From Ornithinimicrobium sp. INDO-MA30-4 (GTDB lineage Bacteria; Actinomycetota; Actinomycetes; Actinomycetales; Dermatophilaceae): a stretch of DNA of 64,000 bases. The notes under the pieces were generated by a model, which saw only the letters and a list, made by a program, of their open reading frames with translations, ran no database searches and was not told where the DNA came from. A program made the translations under genes and the position numbers. The stretch spans positions 930,001 to 994,000 of the forward strand of contig NZ_CP091056.1 in the NCBI RefSeq assembly GCF_021535045.1, in the 5' to 3' direction. Below, piece after piece: positions 10,160-22,132 of this stretch (the stretch's first letter is position 1; every line of letters begins with the position of its first letter).

Positions 10160-10394
10160 TAGCCGCCTCCTCCTCCGCCAGCTGAACCGCCAGGATGATC
10201 TGAATGGTGCAGGCCAGACTGCGAGACAACCTGGCGCGAACGCAACACTGGGCCGCTGTACTTCACTCGACCTTTGCCCGTCATCATGCCAGTGACCACG
10301 ATGCCGAAGATGAACAGAGCAAAGCCGAGGAGGAACAGAACAAACAGGCCAATGCCAAAAAGATCACCAACCACAATGCTGCATCCGTATTCAT
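10156..10394 (-). CDS. Small membrane protein with glycine-rich C-terminus
   Basis: About 79 residues. I place the start at ATG 10392-10394 with GGGGGCAGG just upstream. This needs one more T in the run near 10357 to join MNTDAALWLVIFF to GIGLFVLFLLGFAL. Without that repair the frame starts at a GTG at 10374. One hydrophobic segment of roughly 30 residues (GIGLFVLFLLGFALFIFG) is followed by a basic stretch and a tail ending GGSAGGGGGGY. I do not recognise the family. The gene converges on the nitroreductase gene with overlapping stops. Confidence 0.6.
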
Positions 10395-10578
10395 CCTGCC
10401 CCCTTTCGTTGCGCGCTAACCAAGATCACCTTAAGTGCGAATACCCCCACTGCCTAGCGTCCCGGCGGGCGAAATGCCATTGACTGCCCACGCGCACGTT
10501 GAGGCGGTGCACCACCTTCGGCCCAGCACGGCATACGATCACAATGTTCCACCCCCCTGACCCAGGAGCTCATCAAGC

Positions 10579-13063
10579 ATGGCCCGTCGCTCACGTCCCG
10601 CCGCCGAGGACCTCGCCGATGTCACCGAAAAAATCGTGGACATTGACGTCGACAACGAGATGCAGGGCGCCTTTTTGAGTACGCCTACTCGGTGATTTAC
10701 TCCGGGCCCTGCCTGACGCCCGCGATGGTCTCAAGCCGGTCCAGCGACGCATCCTCTTCGGTATGTCGGAGTTGGGCCTGCGCCCGGAGCGCGCCCATGT
10801 GAAGTGCTCGCGTGTCGTCGGTGAAGTCATGGGTAAGTACCACCCACACGGGGATGGGGCTATCTATGACGCCATGGTCCGAATGGCCCAGCCGTTCACG
10901 ATGCGCCTCGCCCTCGTTGACGGACACGGAAACTTCGGCTCCCTCGACGATGGTCCCGCAGCCTCGCGATACACCGAGGCCCGGATGGCGTCCTCGGCGC
11001 TGCTGATGACGGCCACTTTGGATGAAGAGACCGTCGATTTCGTCCCCAACTACGACGACCAACTCTTCCAGCCAGATGTGTTGCCCGCTGCCTATCCCAA
11101 TCTCTTAGTCAATGGAGCTTCCGGCATCGCCGTGGGCATGGCCACGAACATGGCGCCACACAACCTGGTCGAGGTCATCAGTGCCGCTCGCCACCTGATC
11201 AAGAAGCCATCAGCCACTCTGGATGACCTGATGCGCTTTATCCCCGGGCCGGACCTGCCCAGTGGCGGCACCATTGTTGGCCTCGAAGGAATCCGAGACG
11301 CGTATGAGGGCGGGCGTGGCTCGTTCAAAACGCGAGCCAAAGCACGCATTGAAAATGTCACCGCTCGACGCAAAGGCATCGTCGTCACCGAGTTGCCCTA
11401 CCTCGTTGGTCCCGAAAAGGTGATCGAGAAGGTCAAGCAACTGGTGCAAACCAAGAAGTTGCAGGGCATCGCCAACATCAACGACCTCACCGACCGCGCT
11501 CAAGGCATGAACCTGGTCATTGAGATCAAAAATGGCTTCAACCCCGAAGCGGTGTTGGAGCAGCTATACAAAATGACGCCGATGGAAGAGTCCTTCGGCA
11601 TCAACAACGTCGCGCTGGTTCAGGGTGAGCCCCGGACGCTGGGACTACGGGAACTGCTCACGGTGTATGTCGAGTTCCGCACTGACGTCGTCCGTCGCCG
11701 CACCACCTATCGGCTGCGGCGCAAGGAGGAGCGACTGCACCTTGTTGAGGGCCTGCTCATCGCCATTCTCGATATCGACGAAGTCATCCAACTGATCCGC
11801 GGCAGCGACGACGCCGCTGAGGCACGCACCAAGTTGATGAGCGTCTTTGACCTCTCCGAGACGCAAGCCGGCTACATCCTGGATCTGCAACTGCGCCGAC
11901 TGACGAAGTTTTCTCGCATCGAGTTGGAGACTGAGCGCGACGCCTTGCTGGCCGCCATCGCTGAGTTGCGGGCACTGCTTGAAGACGAAACCTTGTTGCT
12001 CAACCTCGTCTCCGACGAGTTGGCCGCGGTGGCCAAAGAACATGGCACTCCCCGTCGCACCGTATTGCTGGAGTCGAGTGGTTCAGCCACCAGCAAGTCC
12101 GCAGCCACTCCCTCGAAGTCGCCGACGACCCGTGCTGGATCCTGATGTCTGCGACCGGGCTGCTGGCTCGGACAAACCATGGCGAGTCCTGGGGGCTGAC
12201 GAATCTCGTCATCAGCATGACGTCATCACATCCGCAGTCCGCTCAACTGCTCGCGGAGATGTCGGGCTTTTGACCTCAGCCGGCCGCATCATCCGGCTGT
12301 CGGCTCTTGAGTTGCCGACCCTGCCGCCGACCAATGGCTCGCCTAGCCTCTCTGGTGGCGCGCCGCTTGCGGCCTTTGTCGACTTGGCCGGGGGCGAAGA
12401 GCCGTTGTCGCTGTGCTCGCTGACTGAGTACGGCCCTGGGCTGGCCGTCGCCACCCGCCAGGGCGTCATCAAGCGGGTGAACCCGGACTATCCGGGCAAC
12501 CGCGATGACTTCGAGGTCATCAGCCTCAAGGATGGCGACCAGGTCGTTGGGGCAATCGAATTAGATAGCGGCCGCGAGGATTTCATTTTTGTCACCAGCG
12601 ACGCGCAACTCTTGAGGTTCAGTGCCGGGTTGGTGCGACCGCAGGGCGCAGCGGTTCCGGGGTCGCCGGGATCAAACTCGGGGCGGGCGCCCACGTCATC
12701 GGCTTCTCCGCGGTCGATAGTGACCAGGAGAATGTGGTCGTGACGGTCGCCAACGGTCCGGGAGCCCTACCAGGCACTGACCACGGCAGCGTCAAAGTGG
12801 CCCCGCTCGTCGAATATCCCACCAAGGGCCGCGCTACCGGTGGCGTGCGCTGTCACCGGTTCTTGCAGGGCGAAGATGCGCTGACTGTGGGCTGGGTTGG
12901 CCCCACTCCCCCAAAGGCCAGCGATGATTTGGGCAGTCCGGTTGCACTGCCTGGCGCCGCCGGCCGACGTGATGGGTCTGGAGTGCCGGCCGCCGCAACG
13001 ATCGCCGCTGTGAGCGCAACCCCCATTACGGCCAGGTCGGCCAGCGATTCAGAGGCTCAGTAG
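10579..13063 (+). CDS. parC: DNA topoisomerase IV subunit A (GyrA/ParC family)
   Basis: Breakage-reunion subunit of a type IIA topoisomerase, about 828 residues. Conserved parts: [27 protein letters not shown] near residue 35, HPHGDGAIYDAMVRMAQ, and the catalytic tyrosine in AASRYTEARM. The C-terminal beta-pinwheel follows from about residue 510. I call it ParC, not GyrA, because a matching ParE-type B subunit sits 40 kb away and no dnaA/recF context is present. Frameshifts occur near 10675 (five T should be six), 12130, 12650 and 12745-12990. A gene of this importance with so many breaks argues for sequencing error. ATG 10579 has CAGGAG upstream. Confidence 0.88.
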
Positions 13064-14178
13064 CCGAACTAGACGAGTTTTCGGTTGGTGCTGAAGACTG
13101 CGGCATACTGCTCTGCTGCCAGTCCACACCGTCGCCCTTGTAGAGAGCGGCGAGCCGCTTGGATTCGGCTTCAACTCTGGCCTTGGCTGCCTCGGCTCGA
13201 GCGCCTCGCATTTCGCTGCCTGGCTCAAAAGTGACGGTGACTTGCTCGGATTGTTTGAACCGTGTTGCCGACGCCACTTGGCGGTATGCCGCCCGGTCGG
13301 CTGGGGTCAAACCCGAATCCTCGGTGAACGGTGCCAAGAGACCGCGTGGATAAAAGCGCTTCACTCGCACAACGTTCAACTCCACCGAGAAGACCAAGAT
13401 GCAGGCTGCCGCAAAGAGCCATCCCATGAGGCCCAGCACAAAGGCGAAAACGCCATAGGTGTCGGAGGTGGTCCGCGCGATCTGTCCAACGTATGAGGTG
13501 CCAATGCTCTGCAACCACTGCCAACCCAGCGCTGCCACGAGGGCCCCTGGCAAAACCTGACTGAATTGCAGGTCACGCACAGTGGAGATGCGCATACCCA
13601 TGGTGAAGACGATGGTGTTGACAGTGATGGTCCCCAGGGTGATGAACACAATGGTCCACTGCCCCAACTCAATGTTGAAACTGTCAGCGCTGCTCACCAC
13701 ACCCGAGACAATGGTGCTTCCCAACAGCGCGACAACCGCTAGGCCCACCAGTCCGGCGCTGCGCACCCGCGCCAAGACTGGATTAGGACGGGCATACCGG
13801 GCGATGCCCCACGCGAGGTCCATGGCGTGCCCCGTGGCTTGCGAGGCTCGCAGTGAACCCCAGATCGCAATGGCACCACCAATCAATGCCGCGATGCCAT
13901 TGCCTTCAAGGCCCTGGGGGTGGCAATTTCGCTGCCGATGACCGGGATCTGGCGAGCCGCCGAGTCCAAAATGGCCTCTTGGAGGGCTGGCTGATTGGTC
14001 AAAAGAAAACCCAAGACCGAGGACAACAGCAAGAGCAGGGGGAAAAGCGACAGAAAGCCGTAGTAGGTAATCAAGGCCGCGAGGTAGATGCCTTGGTCAT
14101 CAACAAATTTGTAGATGACCGCAATCGGGTAGCCCAAAGTGGGTGTCGCTGTTGGAACGCATCGATCCGATCAAGCAC
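13026..14178 (-). CDS. YihY/virulence factor BrkB family membrane protein
   Basis: About 384 residues with several transmembrane helices. The family (once mislabelled RNase BN) is of uncertain function. Typical features are RIDAFQQRHP, KFVDDQGIYLAALITYYGFLS, SGVVSSADSF and the late AFVLGLMGWLFAAACILVFSVELNVV followed by a charged cytoplasmic tail. The start is GTG 14176-14178 with AAGGAG upstream. Frameshifts: near 14133 (three T should be four, giving HPLLGYPIAV) and near 13905 (joins the two halves). Its end overlaps the 3' end of parC by 38 bases; either the overlap is real or one end is shifted. Confidence 0.85.
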
Positions 14179-14239
14179 GGCAACTCCTTCTCAGCCTCAA
14201 CTCCTACGACTGTAGGGCAGGAACTGCCTTATCAGCGGC

Positions 14240-15225
14240 TCATTTTCCCTCTGCCGGTGTGCGCGTGGTCACTTCGATGCCGGCCCAGACGTCGAAGCCC
14301 AACGACTGCAGGGCCGCAGTCAACTCTTCGCGGTAGTCGTCCACATCGGACACATCCCATGCGCCGGGCAGCACCATTGCATCGACATCAACAGAGAGGC
14401 GCGGGCCCAATTTAGTGGACCGAACGTGCGTGACAGTGAGCTCACGGTCGGCGCTCACTTGCGCCACTGCAGCGTCAATGGCAGCCACCACATCACGGGG
14501 TGCCTTAGCTTCCAGCAGTTCGGCCAACGAGCCAGAGATCATCCGCCACGGGACAGGAATGAGCACGATGCACGACAGCAGCACCAGACTCGGGTCCACA
14601 TAATCGATGATGTTCGTGTAGTCGAGTTGAATAGCGACCAGACCAGCCAGGGCGCCGATAGCGATGACGGCGCTGAGCACCGCGCCCGAGTGCCAGTGCA
14701 TGACTTCGGCTTTGGCCAGGTCTGAGCGGGGTGCCACTCGGCCGATGCGCCAGGCGATAGCCAGGCTGACCAGCGCCGCCACGACGCCATAGGCGACGAT
14801 GTTGCCGGTGTTGATCGGGGTTCCGCCGTCCAAGATAACCAAGACCGCATCGACGGCCGCGTAGGCCAAAACGCCAGCAAGGGCTGCGCCTTGCACGACA
14901 ATCGCCATCGGCATGAGTGCGGATCGGCCAAGGGATAGCGATCCGTTGGCCCGTGGGCGACGACGCGGCTCACCCTCATCGACATGGCCGTCAGCAGCAA
15001 TCCCAGCGCCGTGTAAACGCCATCAAAAATGATGACGCGCGACTCGGAGAGGAAGCCCCACAAAATGGCACCAATGGCGAACGCCAACGTGACGGCACCA
15101 GATTCGAGCAGCGCTCGACGCTCACCGTGGTTGGCTGGCTTTTGCTGAGTTTGTTGTGGCAAGGATCCTGTTTCGGAAGGTTGCGACGAAACTGGTGCAT
15201 CTTGCTGACCGCGACTGGCGGGCAT
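14240..15225 (-). CDS. Cation diffusion facilitator family transporter
   Basis: Divalent metal efflux protein of about 328 residues. The N-terminal cytosolic stretch is Gln/Ser-rich. The membrane domain begins at LLESGAVTLAFAIGAILWGFL and contains FDGVYTALGLL, the family's second-helix signature. The C-terminal cytoplasmic domain, with DAAVAQVSADRELTVTHVRS and RLSVDVDAMVLPG, is the usual CDF metal-binding fold. One frameshift near 14928 (two T should be three, restoring DRYPFGRSALMPMA). I chose ATG 15223-15225, with CAGGAG 13 bases upstream. The metal cannot be predicted. It is divergent from recC. Confidence 0.8.
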
Positions 15226-15372
15226 GATTAGTGAACTCCTGAATGCGGGCCCTCGTACCGGGGTCTCGGTGGCGTGCCAACTTGCTCGCTGCCCCATATT
15301 AGCCAGCAATCTTGAAGGTTGGCTGTGCACTTTCGCAGGCGGTTCTGGCCGACCAAAGTTAGAGTGCAACGC

Positions 15373-18300
15373 GTGGCCCTGACCTTGCATAGAGCACCCG
15401 ACACGTCCCTGCTCGCCGAAGAGTTGGGCAACGTGCTGGCCATACCGCTGGCAGATCCTTTGAGCAGGACGTCGTGGTGGTGCCAGCCCGTGGCATCGAA
15501 CGCTGGCTCACCCAGCGGCTCTCGCACAAACTCGAGTCGGCCCGCGCGGCGGGGACGGAGGACTGCCGGAGTCCGTTTCATCACGCCGCACTCACTGATC
15601 AGCCTGTTGCTGGATCGCACGCACAGCGACCCGTGGTCAGCCGACCATTTATCTTGGCCGGTGCTTGCCGCTATCGAGGACAACCTCGACCAAGAGTGGC
15701 CCAGCCGATCGCCGACCACCTTGGCGTGGGCAAGGATGGCTCAACCCAACTAAGCGGGCGACGCTTTCGCTGGCCCGCCGCCTCGCCACCCTCTTTTCCT
15801 CGTATGCCGTTCAGCGGCCCGAAATGTTGCGCGCCTGGAGCGCCGAAGAGGCCACCGACGGGTATGCCCCACTCGCGGCCGACCTTGAATGGCAGCCCTA
15901 CCTTTGGCGCGAAGTGACAGCCCGGGTGTCGGAGCCTGCTCCAGATCAGCAATTGGCCACGACCCTTGAGCGGCTACGCAGCAATGACACCGGCCATCTC
16001 AATCTGCCGGACCGACTATCGCTCTTTGGCCACACTCGCCTGGCTCGCAGTGAACTAGCACTGCTGGAGGCGCTGGGACAGCACCGCGATATTCACCTAT
16101 GGCTACCGCAGACATCAACAACGTTGTGGGACAAATTGGCCCCCCTGGTGGCTGATGGGGTAGTCTACAGGACCGCCGATGACACAGCTTCACATGCCTC
16201 AAACCCGATACTTTCTGCCTTTGGTCGCGATACACGCGAGTTGCAACGCAGCCTGGCCGGTATCGAATACCTCGATTCACCGGTGGACGTACCGGCACCA
16301 GCGCCACAGAGCATGCTGAGCTGGCTACAGGCCGACATCCGGGCAGATCGTGAAGCCACCCGGGCTGAGGTTGCCGATCGCGATGTGTCTGCGCAGGACC
16401 GTTCGGTGCAGGTGCACTCGTGCCACGGCCCGGCCCGCCAAGTCGAGGTGCTCCGCGACGTGCTGGCTGGATTGTTGGAAGACGACCCCACGTTGGAGCC
16501 CCGCGACATTCTGGTGATGTGCCCCCGCGTTGATGACTATGCCCCGCTGATTCAGGCACAGTTCGGCATGCTGGACGTCCCCGGCGCAGCCCGGAAGGGA
16601 CACCCTGCCCACCAATTTCGGGTGCGACTGGCTGACCGCGGCGCACGGCATACCAACCCGTTGTTGTCTTTTGTCATCGAACTGCTGAGCCTGGCCGACT
16701 CACGGGTCACCGCCAGCCAGGTCAAAAGCCTGATGGCAGCGCCGCCCGTGCAGGCACGGTTTTCGTTCGACGAAGACTCCGTGACCTGGCAGGTCAGTGG
16801 ATTGAGGCTGCCAGCATTGAGTGGGGACTTGATGCCGACCACCTGGACAAGTTCTCGCTCAAGAACTACGACCAGAACAGTTGGGAACGTGGCCTGGAGC
16901 GGATCATCACCGGCATCCCGATGGACGCTGTCCACGGTGGACACCTGCCTTCGATCTCGCCGTTGGAGTGGATGGGCAGCGGCGACATCGACTTGGTCGG
17001 TCGGTTAGCTGAGTTCATGACCCGCCTGCGGCACGCCGTGCACCGCCTGGCTCAATCGCGCACGGCCGGAGAGTGGAGCGCCGAATTGCGGCACCAGGTC
17101 CAGGCGCTGACTCAAACTCCAGCAGACCTCATATGGCAACAAACACAGCTAGACCGCGAATTGGAACGCCTCAGCGAGCGCAGCGATCCAGACATCACCT
17201 TGAGCCTCGCCGAGGTGCGTTCTGCGTTGATCGACCGTCTGGGCGGCCGCCCAACACGCGCTAATTTCCGCACCGGGACATTGACGGTATGCAGTCTGGT
17301 GCCGATGCGCTCAGTCCCCCACCGGGTCGTCGTCTTGCTTGGCATGGACGATCAATCTTTCCTCGCCAGACTCTCGTCGATGGCGACGATGCCCTAGGCC
17401 GAAACCCGTTAACCGGAGAGCGAGATTCTCGCTCCGAGGATCGCCAGTTGATGTTGGACGCGGTGATGGCAGCCCGAGACACTTGGTGGTCACCTACACC
17501 GGGGCCAACGAGCACAGTGGGGCCGAGCAACCGCCGGCAGTGCCGGTTGGTGAGTTGATTGATGCGACGCACACCACCGTGCCCATGGGGCACACGATCG
17601 TGATCTCACACCCGCTGCATCCCTTTGACCGGCGCAATGTTGAGCCCGGTGCCCTGATCGCTAGCGAAGACCGGCCCTTCACCTTCGATCGAGCCGCCGT
17701 CGCCGGAGCGAATCGCGCGAACCTGCTCATCGATAAACCACAAGCGCCACGGGACCAACGGCTCCCCGCCCTACCTCCAGCATCGGTCGACCTCAATGAC
17801 CTCATCAAGATGTTGATCAACCCCTTCGCGCACTACCGAGGTAACCGGCTGGGGCTAGCCGATCCGCCCGGCCCCGAAGAATCCGAGCACGACAGCATCC
17901 CCATTGAGTTAGACGGGCTCAAGAAATGGGAAGTCGCTGACCGGCTATTGGCCAACTTGCTGAGCGGACAAGGCGAGGCGGAAGCCGGAGAGATCGAGAG
18001 GCTCCGCGGCACCTTGCCGCCACACGCACTCGGCAATAGGGTCCTCGACGAGGTGGGGCCCACTGTAGTTGCGCTCGCTGCAGGGGCTCGTCAGGTGCTG
18101 GATGGCGAGCGCCGCTGGGCCGAGATCAATATCGATCTGGGTGACGGGCGCCGGCTTGAGGAACCGTGCCCGGTGCCGGTCCGCTCGAGAGTGTTCACCT
18201 CGTGCACCAGCGGCTGAGTCCAGACGACTTACTCGCGCATCAGTGCGAAGCATCGGATAGCGGCTTGGGTTCGCCTGCTGGCTCTGTGCGCCGGTCACCC

Positions 18301-18742
18301 TCGCAGACTTGGTCGAGCATCGTTTTTGGACGCCGGTCAAGCGCCCGGCGGCTCTGACCTATAGCGGCATTAGCCCCGAGGCAGCCCTGGCCGAGCTCCA
18401 TGCCCTTGTCGATCTGCACGACCGGGGTTTGTGGAACCGCTACCGGCAATGGTGAACACCAGTTATGCGTACTTCGACGCGACGCGGAACAATCCACAAA
18501 ACGATCTGGCGGGGCGCTACGGCATCGGGGACCACTGGATGGGCTCCAAGTACATGTCCGGTGACCGGGAAGACTCAGCCGTGGTGGCGCTCTGGGGCCA
18601 ACATGCCAGTTTGGACAGACTGCTCGAGCCAGCCCGGGACGATGAATCATGGACCCGCAGCCACCAAACCCGCATCGGAGCGTTGAGCATGCGAATTTGG
18701 CAATCAACCGAAATGGGTAACGAACAGTGGAGCAATCTGTGA
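15373..18742 (+). CDS. recC: Exodeoxyribonuclease V gamma subunit RecC
   Basis: Subunit of the RecBCD helicase-nuclease that processes double-strand ends; RecC splits the strands and scans for a Chi-like site. The reconstructed protein is about 1120 residues, the usual size. Recognisable parts: VALTLHRAPDTSLLAEEL at the start, RWLTQRLSHKL, FGHTRLARSELALLEALG, VHSCHGPARQVEVLRDVL, DILVMCPRVDDYAPLI, RVVVLLGMDDQSFPR and, near the end, FWTPVKRPAALTYSG. At least seven frameshifts (about 15467, 15555, 15715, 16600, 16800, 17370, 17490, 18170, 18330). The GTG at 15373 is my choice; GTG 15364 is an alternative. Its stop overlaps the recB start as GTGA. Confidence 0.87.
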
Positions 18743-21700
18743 CCGCTAGGACGGGGCCTACAGCCAGCCAATCCGACGTGGCAACGTTCTCAATCAGCGA
18801 TCCGCTGCCCCACGGCACAACGCTGTTGGAGGCAAGCGCCGGCACCGGCAAGACGTGGACCATTGCGGCTTTGGTGACTCGTTGGGTGGCGGACGGTGAG
18901 GCCACCCTGCCGGAAATGCTCATTGTCACCTTTGGTCGGGCCGCCAGCGCTGAGTTGCGCACCCGAGTCCGCGAGCAGTTGCTTGAGGCTCATCAAGCCT
19001 TGGGGTCAGAGCCCAAGGCCGGGGACAACGAACTCATCTCGCTGTTGAAGTCAGGCTCAGCCGCCGAGATTGCCGTACGCCGTCGGCGGCTCAAGAGTGC
19101 CCTGTCTGACTTCGACTCTTCGACCATCGCCACTATCCATCAGTTTTGCCAGTTGGTGTTGCGCAATCTGGGCGTGGCCGGTGACACGGATCCATCAGCT
19201 GAGTTGGTCCAGGACCTCGATGACCTTCTGACCGAGGTCGTTGACGACATTTATTTGCGCGGATTCGTCAACGACGACCGGCCACCCGCTTTCGAATACC
19301 ACGAGGCGCTGGCCATTGCGAGAGCAGTCACCGGGGATCCCGATGCTCGAATCTTGCCCGAGGGTGCCGCGGAGTTCAGCGCCGCTGCTCGCCGCGTCAA
19401 GTTCGCTGAAGTGGTGCGCAAAGAGTTTGACGCGCGTAAGCGGCAACGTGGCGTTCTGCACTACAACGACCTACTCACCCAACTTGCCGATGCGCTTGAG
19501 CACGCCAACTCGTTGGCCAGACAAAGGATGCGCGAGCGTTGGAAGATCGTCTTGGTCGATGAGTTTCAGGACACTGATCCCATCCAATGGAAGGTCTTCA
19601 GCCGAGCTTTCTCCGGGCACGGTTCGATGGTCCTCATCGGTGATCCGAAGCAGGCGATCTATGGCTTCCGAGGTGGCGACGTCACGACATACCTGGAGGC
19701 CGCCCAAACTGCTGATCGACGCATGACCCTGGGCACCAACTTTCGCTCGGACCAACCGCTAGTGCAGGGCTCCAGCACATCCTCGGTGGTGCCGCCCTCG
19801 GTGATCCCGCCATCGTGGTGCGCCCTGTCGCCGCCCAGCACCAAGGTAAGCGCCTCGACGGTGCACCCAACAATGCTGCAGTGCGACTTCGTGTCTTAAG
19901 CAGTCCGCCCGCTCAAGGCAGCGGCAAGCCGAAGGCACTCAGCATCAAGGCCGCGCGATCGACCATTGCCGAAGACCTTGCAAGCGATATCGCTGGGTTG
20001 CTTAATTCCGGCACCACCTTCGATGGGCGGGCTATTACCCCCAAGACATTGGTGTGCTGGTGCGAACGAACAAGGAGTTTGAGGCCATTGGAAAGGCCCT
20101 GGCTGACCTGAACATTCCTTCGGTGATCGCGTCCGCGGCCAACGTTTTGCTGACGGCTGCGGCTACGGAGTGGCTAACAGTCCTCACTGCGTTGGCCAGC
20201 CCACATCGTGGATCGCTGGCTCGATCAGCTGCCCTCACGAGTTTGATGGGCAACGATGCGCTCACGCTTGATGCTCGTATTCAAGCCGACCCCCGCCGGC
20301 TCGACGACGAGTTGAGCGGTGAATTGCAGATGCTCGCGACTCTTGTCGGGGAGCGCGGCGTTGCCGCCCTGCTGGAGTATTCACTCATCAATGGGCTCAC
20401 TGACCGGGTGGTGACTCGCCCGGACGGTGAGCGCCACCTCACTGATCTACGCCAGGTTGGCGAAATGCTCCACCACGTCAGTCATCGGGAACAGTTGACG
20501 CCCGCTGGCCTGGCCACTTGGCTCGCTGAGCACATGGGCAACGACGTGTTGGCCTCGGGAGCCCGCGTGCGTCGACTAGAGAGCGACGACGCAGCAGTTC
20601 AGATGGCTAGTCTGCATGCCAGCAAAGGTCTTCAGTGGCCGGTCGTGTATCTCCCGTCGCTAGCTGATCGCTACATTTCTGATGAGAAGCTGCCGCGCTT
20701 CCACAGCGAGCCAGAACATCAGCGGAGCCTGTATGTCGGAGGGAAGGACGGGCCTGGCTTCAGTGATGCTCACGTGCAGTATGCAGCCGAAGATGCTGGC
20801 GAATCTCTGCGATTACTCTATGTCGGCTTTACCAGGGCCCAGAGTCAGGTAGTGGCGTGGTGGGCACCAACGGGCCAGAACACACGTCCAGCCCCATTAC
20901 ACCGGGTGCTCTTTGGCCGCGCTCGGGACACCTCCCACATACCCGACAAAACAGCCCTTCCCAGTGACCGCGATGCTTGGCAAAACTCGAAGCCCTCGCA
21001 GCGGGTGGCGACATCAGCGTGGAACATGCTGAGCCTGCCCACGCTCCTGCGCGTCAACTCACCCGCTCGGTTGTTCCGGCCAGCGCACGCTCTTTCGCCC
21101 GGGCGTTGGACACCCAGTGGCGCCGCACCTCATACAGCGCCCTGAGTGCCCCCGCCGATGCTGGGCCGGGAGTGGGCACCGAGGCAGAAGTCGCGCCAGA
21201 CGATGACGGTCTGTTGCCAGACGATCAGGGCGCAGATGCGGTGCCTAGCGATGTTCCGCCTCGTGACGAACTCCCTGGCCCGTGGATCCCCGGCAGTGAA
21301 GTCGCGTCACCGATGGCCGGTTTGCCGGTAGGTGCCACCTTTGGCTCTCTCGTGCACGCAGTCCTTGAACACACGGACCCAGCAAGCCCGGACCGGCATC
21401 AGGCTTTGCTTGACTCCATTGAGGCTCAAGCCCACTTTTGGCCAGCGGGCCTGGCACCAGAGCAATACGACGAACTGGCTGACGCTCTCGAAGCCGTATA
21501 TGACTCTCCGCTCGGGCCGCTTGCTGGCAACGTTTCGTTGGGCAGTATTACTGTGGCCGACCGGCTCGCGGAGTTGGACTTTGAGTTTCCGTTGGCTGGT
21601 GGCGACTCACCATCGGCGCACAACGGTGACCTTCTCTTGAGCGACCTGGCACCCATCCTGGAGGAGCACCTCGCAGAAGGTGACCCCGTCCGAGAATGGG

Positions 21701-22132
21701 CGCGCACGTTGCGTGGAGCCCCGTGGGGGGCCCAGCCACTGCGCGGGTACCTCACCGGTTCGATTGACGTGGTGCTGCGGGTTGGTGAGACCTACCTGGT
21801 GGTCGACTACAAGACCAACTGGCTCGGGCCATTCGATGAGCCGTTGACAGCAAGCGCCTACGACCCAAGCGCCCTTGCGGCGGCCATGGGGCACTCGAGT
21901 TATCCCTTGCAGGCCATCTTGTATGCGGTGGTAGCCCACCGGTTCCTCCGCGGGCGCCTGCGCGACTACGAGCCTGATCGCCACTTGGGCGGTGTGCTGT
22001 ATCTCTACCTACGAGGGATGTGGCCCAGGGACTCCAGTCATCGACGGGCATCCCTGTGGAGTGTTCTCTTGGTCGCCACCGTCCGCGATGGTGTTAGCCA
22101 TTTCCGACCTCTTGGACGGGGCCCAGCCATGA
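18739..22132 (+). CDS. recB: Exodeoxyribonuclease V beta subunit RecB
   Basis: 3'-5' helicase and nuclease subunit of RecBCD, about 1130 residues. Motifs in order: P-loop LLEASAGTGKTWTIAALV near residue 30, STIATIHQFCQ, VDEFQDTDPIQW (Walker B), LIGDPKQAIYGFRG, MASLHASKGLQWPVVYLP, LLYVGFTRAQSQ (motif VI). The C-terminal nuclease domain follows, with GSLVHAVLEH and the catalytic VVDYKTNW. The nuclease site looks intact. Frameshifts lie near 19770, 20045, 20985 and 22019; the last is a missing GT that restores the final LLDGAQP. The GTG start overlaps recC, and the stop overlaps the recD ATG as ATGA, so the three genes are translationally coupled. Confidence 0.93.

Noticed and set aside
10395..10578. 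tRNA or small RNA gene before parC
   Set aside because: No cloverleaf or terminator-like hairpin with a T tract is visible; I see only the parC ribosome site.
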